Shown here piece after piece: positions 1-7,778 of a DNA stretch of 9,556 nucleotides (position 1 is its first letter; each line of letters starts with the position of its first letter). The notes under the pieces are model-generated. The model saw only the letters and a list, made by a program, of their open reading frames with translations, ran no database searches and was not told the DNA's origin. The position numbers and the translations under genes were made by a program. Source of the stretch: an uncultured Pseudomonadota bacterium (GTDB lineage Bacteria; Desulfobacterota_B; Binatia; UBA9968); contig CAMLCX010000161.1 of NCBI GenBank assembly GCA_946478635.1, forward strand, positions 1 through 9,556, in the 5' to 3' direction.

Positions 1-116
1 AAGCGATTGCCATTTGATGAATTCAATCATGGCCGAGGTGCCCTACGGCATGAACTCACGAAGAACGAGACAATCGGTGGGACGCGGCGACCATTCTTTC
101 CGGCGAAGGAGCGCAC
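1..116. other. 5' flank without an assignable gene
   Basis: No reading frame here can be assigned to a gene. Frame 3 closes at once with two adjacent TGA codons (15-20), which could be the end of an upstream gene, but only four codons precede them. Frame 1 stays open to position 225, but it would overlap the next gene by more than 100 bases and looks compositionally unlike a protein. The only supported element is the AAGGAG ribosome binding site at 106-111, which serves the gene starting at 117. No promoter is convincing, so the first gene may be cotranscribed with something upstream. Confidence 0.5.
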
Positions 117-3100
117 GTGGGCACGACCAATGATATTGCCGCCGCCTTTGAGGCCGGTAACTTCATGCGCGTGGCCCTCGAAGGGCAGCCGGATCAGTGG
201 CAGTATCACGCGGCGCGCGGGCTAATCCGCGATCCTGACGCCTCCATTGTTGCACTGGAACGTTTCGATCACCCTGCCGCTCGTTTCTACTCTGCGATTC
301 TTGCATGGATGGCGGGCCGAGATGATGAGGCTTTGCGTGGTTTGAGTGTTTTCGAAAATGACGAGCACGCGCGCAATTTGCGCGACCTCATCGCAAAACC
401 CAAAATCAAGGTGCTCGCTCAACTGCCGCCGGTAAGGCATGGTGCTCATGTCCTCGCTGACGGCGTCAGGCATGATAAAAAATTCACCGTTGCCAACGTC
501 GGATATCTGGAAGATGACATCCCGAACGCTCCCTACCGAAGCGTCCATGAACTAAAAGCGGGCTTCGGCAACCCCGACTTTTATGTGTGCTATGCGATCG
601 AGTGGCACCAGATACCGGTTGATCTGCAGGACCTCGCCTGTCCCACGATCGCCTTTACCAACGACTTCGACATGCATATCCATGGCGTCGCGCGTTGGCT
701 GCCAGTGTTCGATCACAGGGTCGTGATTGACCATGTCGTTGAATGGCCCAAGGTCTTTGCCATCGGCGGCGGCCCAACCGCGTCCTATCCGATGGTCTTC
801 GGCGTGCCGGACGATTTGGCCGCCTTCCGCGAGCGCGAGCGCGACATTGACGTTTTTATTTCCGGTACCATGGTGTCGGGTTATCACCCAGACAAGTTCA
901 AACAATTGCACCAAATTTTTGCGATTCCGGGAATCAAGCTCGCCATTATTGACGGTCACTTGAGCCAGGGCAGTTACATGGACATCCTGGCGCGATCGAA
1001 AATTACGCCTACTTTTTGCCGGCACCGCGGCGGCATCCAGACGCGGGTAATCGAATCGATCGTCATGGGGAGTATCTCCATCGTGCAACCGGATAGCATT
1101 ATGAAGCTGTGGTTGGACGAGTCGAAGGGACTTTTCGAATATGACGAGAATATTGGACCACGCCCGGTGATCGAGCGCATTCTCGCAAACTACGACAAGA
1201 TTGGAGCTGACTGCCGCAATACGATCGTCCCGTTGCGGCGGGCCTTTGAAGCAAGGAGCGTTGCATCGCGCTACTTGCGATTTTGCACATTTCTAGCAGC
1301 CAAGCCGCGTTCGAGGCGCCCGACTCGTGACCGGTGGTTGAACCAAAAGCGCGTGCACTTTGCGCACGCGATACAACTTGCGCCGAACATTGCAGTTACT
1401 CTCGCCGAGAAGAACCGCGCGCGTCTGACAGACGAGTATGCGGAAGCGCCAAGCGCCCGCGTGCTGATCGAGAGGGCTCGGGGGCACCTGCTTCTTTATG
1501 GCCGCGAACTGTATGACAACCGTCCTGATACCGCACTGCCGGTCTATCTGGAAACGGCAATTGGCGACCTTCGAACGGCATGCGCCGAATTTTCTAATAG
1601 TCTGATCGCCCACTTCGATCTTCTGCGCGTGCTGATTCATTTCGGCACAGCGGCCGACCGCCCAGCCGTCGAAGAACTGATGTCGAAGATTCTGGCCAAA
1701 CCGACAGACTACTGGCGCGTGGACCCGAACGAGGATGTTCTGCCCTACGATCTATTTAGTAATTGGTTTGACTACCGGGCTTATCTTGATTTCGTCGTCG
1801 ATCGGCTGGCCGGTGGAGACGTGCTTGATGGGGCGTTTAAAGACCTAGTTCTAGCCGCGGTTAATTATTACGCCGCGGTGCTGACGGGCTCAATCGAGAA
1901 CGCGGAGCGCGCGGTTAAGCTCAACCCGACTTTCCCATTCTATAAACTTTACTTGGCCGAGGCGCTGGCGCGCCAACCTCTCCCGGAGCAGCAAGTGCAA
2001 GCCGAACGGCTGCTTCGAGAACTCGCTGAATCGTCCATCGTCGCCGTGCGCGCCTATCGTCAGCTTCAGGCGCTCAAGGAACGGAACGGATCAAGCACTA
2101 CCACCTTGGGTGACCTTGGGGTGCGCACCCGTCACATGGTAGATTCCCTGCTCCAGACGGAGCACCATCATCTCAAGGTTATCGCACCTTATTTTCAGAT
2201 GGAGAACGTGCGGCGGGGATTTGATCGAGGGCCAACGATCCACAAGACGACCCCGCGCGAGCATCGTCCGCTGGTATCGGTCGTGATCTGTGGACTGGCT
2301 GGATATCAGTGCGCAGGGCTTTTGTCTAGTCTTCATCGTCAAGATGTTAAGCGTTCGCAATTCGAACTTCTATATGTTGACTGTTACGACACGCCGGAAG
2401 ACTCAATTATCCGTTTATCGGACTGGTCGGCGTCGCTAAATCAACGGGACTTTCTGGACCATCGCGGGGCTGCCCTGGCTTTCGCCATTAACTATTGCCA
2501 GTCCGAGGTTGTCGCCATCATTACGCCCGGAGAGCCAATGGCTTCGACATTCCTGGGCGACATCTTGGCGGCATTCTATGGAAAAAATGATTTTAATGGC
2601 GCCGATAGTCCGGTTACTCCAAGAAGGGTGCTGGTCGTGGCGCCATCCGGCGGAACGGATTGTGACAGGCTGCGCGCGCTAGCCTTTCGCACGAACGACC
2701 TCAATGCAGTTGGCGGTATCGATCAACGCGAGATCTTTATGGGGAACGACGGCGCCTTAGACGATCTAGCCGCGCGCCTTAACGGCGCGCAGATTCCTGC
2801 TCTCGTCTGGCGCGAATCCCGGCTAATTCTCCGACATCTGTCCCCGTGGTGGCGCGGGAGAAGCGTCACTGATAGCGAGCACATGCTCGATATCTCTCGT
2901 AAGATCTGGCCGGAACTGTTCGATGAACGGTTGATACGCCGCGGCGGGTTGCAGCCGCCCCAACTCCTGGAAGAACACGGGGAGAACAACATCGTGAGAT
3001 ACAAGTCTTTGTACTACGTAACTCCGCAACGTCTTGGCGCGCCGGATTGGGAAAAGGTTGCCATGAACGGCCATCCGGAAATTTTTTGCACAGCCTCGCT

Positions 3101-3149
3101 CGGTGAGGCGCGGCGAGTTGCCTCACAACGAAGCCGTGCTGTCGTCTAA
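117..3149 (+). CDS. Large multidomain glycosyltransferase (GT-B-like module, TPR-like helices, GT2-like module)
   Basis: This encodes 1010 residues from a GTG start, chosen because AAGGAG (106-111) lies 5 nt upstream. Residues 1-90 look helical. Residues about 95-395 resemble CgeB-like/group-1 GT-B glycosyltransferases: a KIKVLAQLPP strand, an IDVFISGTMVSGYHPDK segment near 244-260, and CRHRGGIQTRVIESIVMGS (301-319), which matches the C-terminal nucleotide-sugar-binding half where GT-B proteins carry a conserved acidic residue (here E313). Residues about 430-660 are helical and TPR-like (AERAVKLNPTFPFYKLYLAEAL near 597-617). Residues about 717-945 form a GT2-like GT-A fold (PLVSVVICGLAGYQCAGLLSSL). 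It keeps an acceptor-side pattern (NAVGGIDQREIFMGNDGALDD, 863-883), but the expected DxD after EVVA is replaced by TPGEP (803-807). The tail at 958-990 (NNIVRYKSLYYVTPQRLG) is, from memory, a motif seen at the C-terminus of other polysaccharide-locus proteins. Probable cytoplasmic enzyme: no signal peptide or membrane segment is seen. The sugar and acceptor are unknown. Confidence 0.72.
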   Translation: MGTTNDIAAAFEAGNFMRVALEGQPDQWQYHAARGLIRDPDASIVALERFDHPAARFYSAILAWMAGRDDEALRGLSVFENDEHARNLRDLIAKPKIKVLAQLPPVRHGAHVLADGVRHDKKFTVANVGYLEDDIPNAPYRSVHELKAGFGNPDFYVCYAIEWHQIPVDLQDLACPTIAFTNDFDMHIHGVARWLPVFDHRVVIDHVVEWPKVFAIGGGPTASYPMVFGVPDDLAAFRERERDIDVFISGTMVSGYHPDKFKQLHQIFAIPGIKLAIIDGHLSQGSYMDILARSKITPTFCRHRGGIQTRVIESIVMGSISIVQPDSIMKLWLDESKGLFEYDENIGPRPVIERILANYDKIGADCRNTIVPLRRAFEARSVASRYLRFCTFLAAKPRSRRPTRDRWLNQKRVHFAHAIQLAPNIAVTLAEKNRARLTDEYAEAPSARVLIERARGHLLLYGRELYDNRPDTALPVYLETAIGDLRTACAEFSNSLIAHFDLLRVLIHFGTAADRPAVEELMSKILAKPTDYWRVDPNEDVLPYDLFSNWFDYRAYLDFVVDRLAGGDVLDGAFKDLVLAAVNYYAAVLTGSIENAERAVKLNPTFPFYKLYLAEALARQPLPEQQVQAERLLRELAESSIVAVRAYRQLQALKERNGSSTTTLGDLGVRTRHMVDSLLQTEHHHLKVIAPYFQMENVRRGFDRGPTIHKTTPREHRPLVSVVICGLAGYQCAGLLSSLHRQDVKRSQFELLYVDCYDTPEDSIIRLSDWSASLNQRDFLDHRGAALAFAINYCQSEVVAIITPGEPMASTFLGDILAAFYGKNDFNGADSPVTPRRVLVVAPSGGTDCDRLRALAFRTNDLNAVGGIDQREIFMGNDGALDDLAARLNGAQIPALVWRESRLILRHLSPWWRGRSVTDSEHMLDISRKIWPELFDERLIRRGGLQPPQLLEEHGENNIVRYKSLYYVTPQRLGAPDWEKVAMNGHPEIFCTASLGEARRVASQRSRAVV

Positions 3150-3160
3150 TTTTGTTTATC

Positions 3161-3166
3161 AAGGAG
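3161..3166 (+). promoter_or_regulatory. Strong ribosome binding site ahead of the small ORF
   Basis: AAGGAG lies 8 nt before the ATG at 3175 and 12 nt after the stop of the large glycosyltransferase gene. An ATG at 3169 in the same frame is only 2 nt away, too close for normal initiation. This site is a better Shine-Dalgarno match than the one directly before the methyltransferase at 3282. That is the main reason to take the small ORF seriously. Confidence 0.5.
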
Positions 3167-3174
3167 AGATGAAA

Positions 3175-3285
3175 ATGTATGTTCATTTGCCGGATGATCG
3201 GGACACCGTAGACGATAGGCACGACCGCGTGTTCTTATGTGTCCGCGGACCGCTCTTCTCTTTCCCGAGGGGGCAACACCAATGA
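3175..3285 (+). CDS. Possible 36-residue small protein or leader peptide, coupled to the methyltransferase
   Basis: This short frame starts at ATG 3175, 8 nt after AAGGAG (3161-3166). It ends at TGA 3283-3285, which overlaps the ATG of the next gene in an ATGA arrangement. The product begins MYVHLPDDRDTVDD, is rich in Asp and Arg in its first half, and ends VRGPLFSFPRGQHQ. It has no membrane segment or signal peptide, and I recognise no family. It could be a leader whose translation delivers ribosomes to the downstream start, a genuine small protein, or the 5' remnant of a larger deleted gene that kept its ribosome binding site. It is not an extension of the upstream gene, which ends cleanly in another frame. 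Length alone gives little statistical support. The case rests on the ribosome binding site and the ATGA overlap. Confidence 0.35.
   Translation: MYVHLPDDRDTVDDRHDRVFLCVRGPLFSFPRGQHQ
3267..3273 (+). promoter_or_regulatory. Ribosome binding site that decides the methyltransferase start
   Basis: GAGGGGG is placed 8 nt before the ATG at 3282. The in-frame ATG at 3237 has no purine-rich stretch at a suitable distance, and the 15 residues it would add do not look like part of the methyltransferase. The 3282 start also gives the ATGA overlap with the small ORF. The site is G-rich rather than AAGGAG, so initiation may depend partly on ribosomes arriving from upstream. Confidence 0.5.
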
Positions 3286-4778
3286 TCGATGGTAACATTT
3301 TGAAAGTTTCGCGCGATGCCGCGCGGGCCAAGCTTGATGAAAGCGTGGCTGGGGAGAGTTTTGGGTATTTTATCGATATCGCGAATGCGTGGGAATCCTA
3401 TCGTTCTCCCGAGGAGCTTCTGTACTATTTCGGCATTCACAAAACTCATGAGAGCCAATATCTTCAGATCTTGAATGATTTTGGATCCTTTACCCCTGGC
3501 GAAAGGGAATGGGCCATCCGGTACGTGGAATTCTATGACCGATTGGGACGCATGGTATCGACCACTGGCACGCGCCACGAACTTCAGTTCGATTTGGCCG
3601 AAACAGCATTCGATTGGCGCACCATGCTCAAGTTTAAGTCGTTGCCAGCGCGAATCCTCGATTTTGGGGCAGGTGGCGGGCGGCAATGCGTGTCAGCCTT
3701 TCTGCGCCATCCCGACAATATCTACACTGCGGTCGACAGTGTCCTTGCTTCGTACGTAGTGCAGAATTTGGTTTATTCTTTTATCGATGCGCTTCGGCCA
3801 AAGAGTCGATTTGTCGATTTTCTCGACTTCGAGACCGCTTGCCTCCCGCTGCCGCGAATAGAGGAAGCGGAGCCGGGGGCGTTATTTCATGCTCCCGGCT
3901 GGTTCGAGAAGGATCCGCTGCCGAGCCGTTTTTATGACATCATTATGGCCTGTCACGTACACAATGAATTGAGCGGTAGCGATTTCCTGCGGCTTATGGG
4001 AGCAGTTGAAAAGTGCCTCGCCGATGAAGGTATTTTTTATGTTCGCAGCGAGTTGGGTGGACGTTACACGAAGAACTATTTTGACACGATTGACATGCAC
4101 GGCATTGATATCGTGAATTGGCTCGGCGAGCGCTCTATCGTACCAGTCTATTGCACCTACAGTTGCGCTTTCCAGACCACGGTTTTCGCGCGTAGAGGCT
4201 CGTTGCACTACAAAGCCGCGCAGGTGGCGACTGCACGCGAAAACCAGTTTTACGATCTGCGCAATAGTTTGGACATGAGTATCAGGGCTGGTCAGCACTT
4301 TGTGCTTAGGACGCTCGACTGGATCGCCCATAACAAGAAGCGAGCTCTGCTTCTGGGACAGGATGCCGATATCTTCGCGAAGTTGGTGCACCCCAATATG
4401 CATAAGATTCGTGATACGCTCGTATTTAATCAAGCAGACGCGAACAGCGCAGATCTTTCGTTTCAAAAGAAGGTTCGCGCCTTTGATCCGGATGTCATTG
4501 TTGCCGTTGCTTCCTCTGACATATTTTTTCAGATGGCCAACAAAGCAAAAGCGGCTGTCGAAAAACCATATGCCGTTACGACTCATCATGCGATGCCTGT
4601 TTGTTTCGCCTTCAGAGATATGCAAACTCCGCAGGATCCCCTGTTAGCCAAAGGCCCCGTGCGCTCTATGGCGGACGTGGCGATTCGCCTTGGAAGTGAC
4701 GCAACGCGGGAGTTTCTCCACGGCGATCGTCTTTTTGGCACAGCTTTGTCCGGCACGTTTGAAAAAAATCCTGGCTGA
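3282..4778 (+). CDS. SAM-dependent methyltransferase with C-terminal alpha/beta domain (first of a tandem pair)
   Basis: This encodes 498 residues from ATG 3282, preferred over the in-frame ATG 3237. Residues 1-115 are a mostly helical N-terminal region. Residues about 122-255 are a class I Rossmann methyltransferase core: glycine-rich SAM motif I, RILDFGAGGGRQ (124-135); the strand-2 acidic YTAVD (148-152) expected to contact the SAM ribose; and FYDIIMACHVHNEL (217-230) as the motif IV-like strand. Residues about 345-440 look like a second alpha/beta domain (KRALLLGQDADIF at 353-365, then DPDVIVAVASSDIFF). The following gene is a diverged paralogue with the same architecture. Lying among glycosyltransferases, it probably methylates a sugar or another part of the glycan, but the atom attacked (O, N or C) cannot be read. 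No membrane segments are seen. The 20-nt gap to the next gene indicates a shared transcript. Confidence 0.75.
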   Translation: MIDGNILKVSRDAARAKLDESVAGESFGYFIDIANAWESYRSPEELLYYFGIHKTHESQYLQILNDFGSFTPGEREWAIRYVEFYDRLGRMVSTTGTRHELQFDLAETAFDWRTMLKFKSLPARILDFGAGGGRQCVSAFLRHPDNIYTAVDSVLASYVVQNLVYSFIDALRPKSRFVDFLDFETACLPLPRIEEAEPGALFHAPGWFEKDPLPSRFYDIIMACHVHNELSGSDFLRLMGAVEKCLADEGIFYVRSELGGRYTKNYFDTIDMHGIDIVNWLGERSIVPVYCTYSCAFQTTVFARRGSLHYKAAQVATARENQFYDLRNSLDMSIRAGQHFVLRTLDWIAHNKKRALLLGQDADIFAKLVHPNMHKIRDTLVFNQADANSADLSFQKKVRAFDPDVIVAVASSDIFFQMANKAKAAVEKPYAVTTHHAMPVCFAFRDMQTPQDPLLAKGPVRSMADVAIRLGSDATREFLHGDRLFGTALSGTFEKNPG

Positions 4779-4798
4779 TTATGTGGTAAGGAGCCGGC

Positions 4799-6223
4799 AT
4801 GATTCAAAGCAAAGATTTCAACACCTCTCGCGAGATTGCCCGACTGCCTTTCGGGCGCAATGGCCGGGATCATTTTTCGTATATGGGTGATGTCAGCCAC
4901 CAATGGGATTCGCCCCGAACAGGTGAAAAGATTCTTGAGATGATTGGCCGGTTGTCAATTGATTCCGAGCGAGTATCACTGCTTCGCGATGTGCTGGGCA
5001 CGCTTTCGGTTGAGGAGAACACCCTGTGTACTGAATTAACTGGTGTCTACGCCGACCTTGCAAAGTTGACGACAAGTTTGCCGACTAAATTGAATTTGGA
5101 ACCCGATCTGTTGGAGACTCTCCTGGATTTTCGCTTGTTGCAGGATCATGTGCGTTTGCCTTGTCGTGTGTTGGACATTGGACCTGGTATCGGGCGCCAT
5201 GCGGCTGCTTTGTTTGCTTCCTCGGCTCCGTCAGGCACCGCCTACGTCGGAGTTGAAAGCATCGAAGCGCCTTATGTCATCCAAAATCTGCTCGGTAGTT
5301 TGCTGTCGGTACGGAACGCCGAGATATCCTTCGTCGACTACATCGATTACCAATCGGCTCGCAAGAGATTCTCTTTGCCGTCGGACCTACCGGGTGGCTC
5401 TATCTATCACGTGCCGTTGTGGGCCCATGAACTTCTGCCGTCGGGTGTCTTTGATCTGATCATCTGTAATCACGTCCTAGATGAAGTGACTGCGGCCGAT
5501 CTGGATCGCATCGTATCAATCATAGGTCGTTGTTTAGCCAGGGAAGGGGTGGTCTACTGCCGCGGCGCGCAACAAAAATCCATGATCAGGGATCTCTATC
5601 TGTTCGGTTATGGGACCTTTCACCAGCAAGACATCACGAGCAAACTGCTAAGCCAGAATCTGCGCACTAAAGACGTCAACTTGGTCGCCGACACCCTGAC
5701 GCGACTTCTCGTGCGCGCCGACAGCCAAACCCATTCGTCGGCTTCGGGACCCTTTGCCGGTCTCCACGAGGATGCATCACTAATTGAAGCGTTACAAAAA
5801 GATTTCATTAATGATCGGATTACGGATCTAAGAGAGTCGAACACGGCGGTTATATTGTGGATGGATCCCGGCCAGCAAGGCCTTGTCGAGATGCTCCTGC
5901 CTGACCTGGTTGGCATCAACCTTCTGGGCATTACCAGCGACCATGTGCTGCACAGCGGACCTGGGCCGTTAGGTTTGGAACAGATTCCATTGCCCGAAAT
6001 CGCCAAATTGAATCCCGGCGCCTTTGTGATTGCTGGTCGGCGCGTCAAGTTGGCTTACCGCGAATTGCGTGAAACTTTGGAGAAACCCTTGTCGATCCGT
6101 TGGTTCAATTACCCTGTGGCATTTGTCTATGGGGCGGACCACGAGACAACCGCTTCGACGGCACAGTCTCACCGAAATCTTTCCACGCTCGTTCGCCGTG
6201 CGCTCCGGTTGACTGCGTCTTGA
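4799..6223 (+). CDS. SAM-dependent methyltransferase with C-terminal alpha/beta domain (second of a tandem pair)
   Basis: This encodes 474 residues. TAAGGAG (4787-4793) sits 5 nt before the ATG, so the start is well supported. The N-terminal 115 residues are helical and more diverged from the paralogue than the core. SAM motif I is RVLDIGPGIGRH (123-134), the strand-2 acidic position is GVES (151-154), and the motif IV-like strand is FDLIICNHVLDEV (218-230). The core aligns by eye with the preceding gene along its whole length: APYVIQNLLGSLL matches ASYVVQNLVYSFI, ISFVDYIDYQSA matches SRFVDFLDFETA, and CLAREGVVYCRG matches CLADEGIFYVRS. Residues about 348-450 form a C-terminal alpha/beta region starting NTAVILWMDPGQQGLVEML. 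Both copies keep their SAM-binding features, so neither looks like a dead copy. They could act at different glycan positions or as a heterodimer. The acceptor is unknown. Confidence 0.75.
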   Translation: MIQSKDFNTSREIARLPFGRNGRDHFSYMGDVSHQWDSPRTGEKILEMIGRLSIDSERVSLLRDVLGTLSVEENTLCTELTGVYADLAKLTTSLPTKLNLEPDLLETLLDFRLLQDHVRLPCRVLDIGPGIGRHAAALFASSAPSGTAYVGVESIEAPYVIQNLLGSLLSVRNAEISFVDYIDYQSARKRFSLPSDLPGGSIYHVPLWAHELLPSGVFDLIICNHVLDEVTAADLDRIVSIIGRCLAREGVVYCRGAQQKSMIRDLYLFGYGTFHQQDITSKLLSQNLRTKDVNLVADTLTRLLVRADSQTHSSASGPFAGLHEDASLIEALQKDFINDRITDLRESNTAVILWMDPGQQGLVEMLLPDLVGINLLGITSDHVLHSGPGPLGLEQIPLPEIAKLNPGAFVIAGRRVKLAYRELRETLEKPLSIRWFNYPVAFVYGADHETTASTAQSHRNLSTLVRRALRLTAS

Positions 6224-6302
6224 AGCCTGCCAAGTTTCCATCGGCGACCAGAGTCGGTAACCCAACGCCAAAAGTCTCGCAGATCAATGTTGGGGAGCAA
6301 TA

Positions 6303-7778
6303 GTGCAGATTGTCTTTAGCAATAACCAATTAATTTCACCTCGGGTGAGCATCGTTCTTATAGACTGGTCTTGTCGAGAAAGTTTTCACATTCTCGATTA
6401 TCTCCAGAACCAAACCGTTCCGAGAGATCAATACGAGATTGTGTGGATTGAGTACTATAACCGCCAAGCGTCAGAGATTGAGAAAAAGTTAAGGCAGTGT
6501 GAACTTTCCGGGAAAGCGCCAATCCTCGATCAGTGGGTGCTGTTGGAAGTTCCTCAGGATGTCCACTTTCACAAGCACTTGATGTACAACACGGGAATTT
6601 TTCTGAGCCGGGGGCGGGTGGTGGTGGTCTGCGACTCGGACGCCATGATGCGGGAAACTTTTGTGCAGACCATCATCGACTCGTTTGAAAAAAATCAAAA
6701 TTTAGTTTTGCACCTGGACCAGGTTCGCAACAACAATAAACGTTTCTATCCTTTCAACTACCCATCGATCGAAGACGTCATTGGCGAGGGCAGCATTAAC
6801 TGGAAGGACGGCAAAACGACCGGCTTATTGGACATGGAAGATATTCTCCACTCGCGCAACTACGGTGCCTGCATGGCTGCGTTGCGGAAAGATTTGATCA
6901 GCATCGGCGGCGCCGACGAGCATATCGACTACCTGGGCCATATTTGCGGTCCGTACGACATGACGTTCAGGCTGGTCAATCTGGGCAGGAAGGAGCTTTG
7001 GCATCCGAGTGAGTTCCTCTACCACGTCTGGCATCCGGGGCAGGCGGGCAGGAACGATTATTTGGGTCCGCACGACGGCAAACATGTGTCGACCACGGCG
7101 CTGGGCGCGCGCCGGACCGGTCGAATCTTCCCGCTGGTCGAAAATCCCGCCATCAAGCAGTTGAGACTCCATGGCGGATTGAGCTCCGATCCGTCGCTCG
7201 TCGCTCAATTAATTTCCCCGGGGAGGCTGAAGGGCTGGTCCGTTGAACAACTCAAAAAAAATCAACGCCTGGTCTGGCGAAAGTGGCTGTCGCCAACGGG
7301 CGTCATCCGCCAGCGGCGGTTGTCCAAGGCGCTTTTTAAAATGGCCGCAAAGCAGTTCTGGATAAAATTAACCAAGGTGCCTCGACAGCTCAAGTCGCCG
7401 AGGGTCTTTCTGCGAAAGGCCGTCAATGCCGGTTATTTTTTAAAGAATATTCAACAACACAATCGCTATATCGCGCAGCAGTCGCAACTGATTCTCGAAG
7501 ATCTGACCGAGCATGGGACAACCCAGATATCTCTCTACGGCACCGGCGATATTGCGGAACTGCTCTACGGCCTCACCGCCGATATGCCTCTCAAGATCCA
7601 GTCGGTTTACGATGATTTCGGGGATAAAGTGTTTTTGGGATTCGAAGTTCAGCCGGTCACCGAGTCCGTGAAGAATACCGGCAAGATCCTCATCGCCGCC
7701 ATGGTCGGCATCGACGAGAAGGTCGAACGCTTGATGAAACTGGGCGTGGAACGCGACAGAATCGTTATTCTGCAGTAA
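6303..7778 (+). CDS. GT2-family glycosyltransferase with C-terminal Rossmann-like domain
   Basis: This encodes 491 residues from GTG 6303, with GGGGAG (6292-6297) 5 nt upstream. Residues 14-245 form a GT-A fold of family 2. They include RVSIVLIDWSCRESFHILDYL at the N-terminus, VVVVCDSDAMM (106-116) with the DSD motif (111-113) that binds the metal and nucleotide-sugar diphosphate, and IGGADEHIDYLGHICGPYDM (201-220), resembling the acceptor-side galactosyltransferase-C-like motif. HVWH follows at 241-244. Residues about 320-390 are basic and helical (KKNQRLVWRKW, RQRRLSKALFK), which could hold the protein at the inner membrane surface, although no transmembrane helix is present. Residues about 407-491 form a Rossmann-like domain (ISLYGTGDIAELLYGL), similar to domains appended to some methyltransferases and sugar-modifying enzymes. 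A 79-nt gap to the upstream gene has no visible promoter or terminator. The next gene starts within its stop codon. Confidence 0.8.
   Translation: MQIVFSNNQLISPRVSIVLIDWSCRESFHILDYLQNQTVPRDQYEIVWIEYYNRQASEIEKKLRQCELSGKAPILDQWVLLEVPQDVHFHKHLMYNTGIFLSRGRVVVVCDSDAMMRETFVQTIIDSFEKNQNLVLHLDQVRNNNKRFYPFNYPSIEDVIGEGSINWKDGKTTGLLDMEDILHSRNYGACMAALRKDLISIGGADEHIDYLGHICGPYDMTFRLVNLGRKELWHPSEFLYHVWHPGQAGRNDYLGPHDGKHVSTTALGARRTGRIFPLVENPAIKQLRLHGGLSSDPSLVAQLISPGRLKGWSVEQLKKNQRLVWRKWLSPTGVIRQRRLSKALFKMAAKQFWIKLTKVPRQLKSPRVFLRKAVNAGYFLKNIQQHNRYIAQQSQLILEDLTEHGTTQISLYGTGDIAELLYGLTADMPLKIQSVYDDFGDKVFLGFEVQPVTESVKNTGKILIAAMVGIDEKVERLMKLGVERDRIVILQ

Noticed and set aside
7..225. Plus-strand frame running from the window edge into the large glycosyltransferase gene
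   Set aside because: It would overlap a well-supported gene by over 100 bases. Its product is Pro/Arg-rich and unlike a folded protein.
1350..1370. Inverted repeat CGCGTGC / GCACGCG
   Set aside because: It is internal to the coding sequence with no regulatory context. A chance occurrence at this GC content is likely.
2772..2790. GC-rich hairpin, GCGCGCC and GGCGCGC with a 5-nt loop
   Set aside because: It lies inside the coding region of the large gene, has no T-run and is readily produced by GC-rich Ala/Arg codons. It is not a terminator.
3882..4625. Minus-strand open frame of 247 codons opposite the first methyltransferase
   Set aside because: It lies wholly antisense to a gene with recognisable SAM-binding motifs, shows no domain pattern of its own and has no convincing ribosome binding site.
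6224..6302. 79-nt gap between the second methyltransferase and the GT2 gene, examined for a promoter, terminator or small gene
   Set aside because: No promoter pair, hairpin with T-run or credible start codon was found apart from the ribosome binding site of the next gene.
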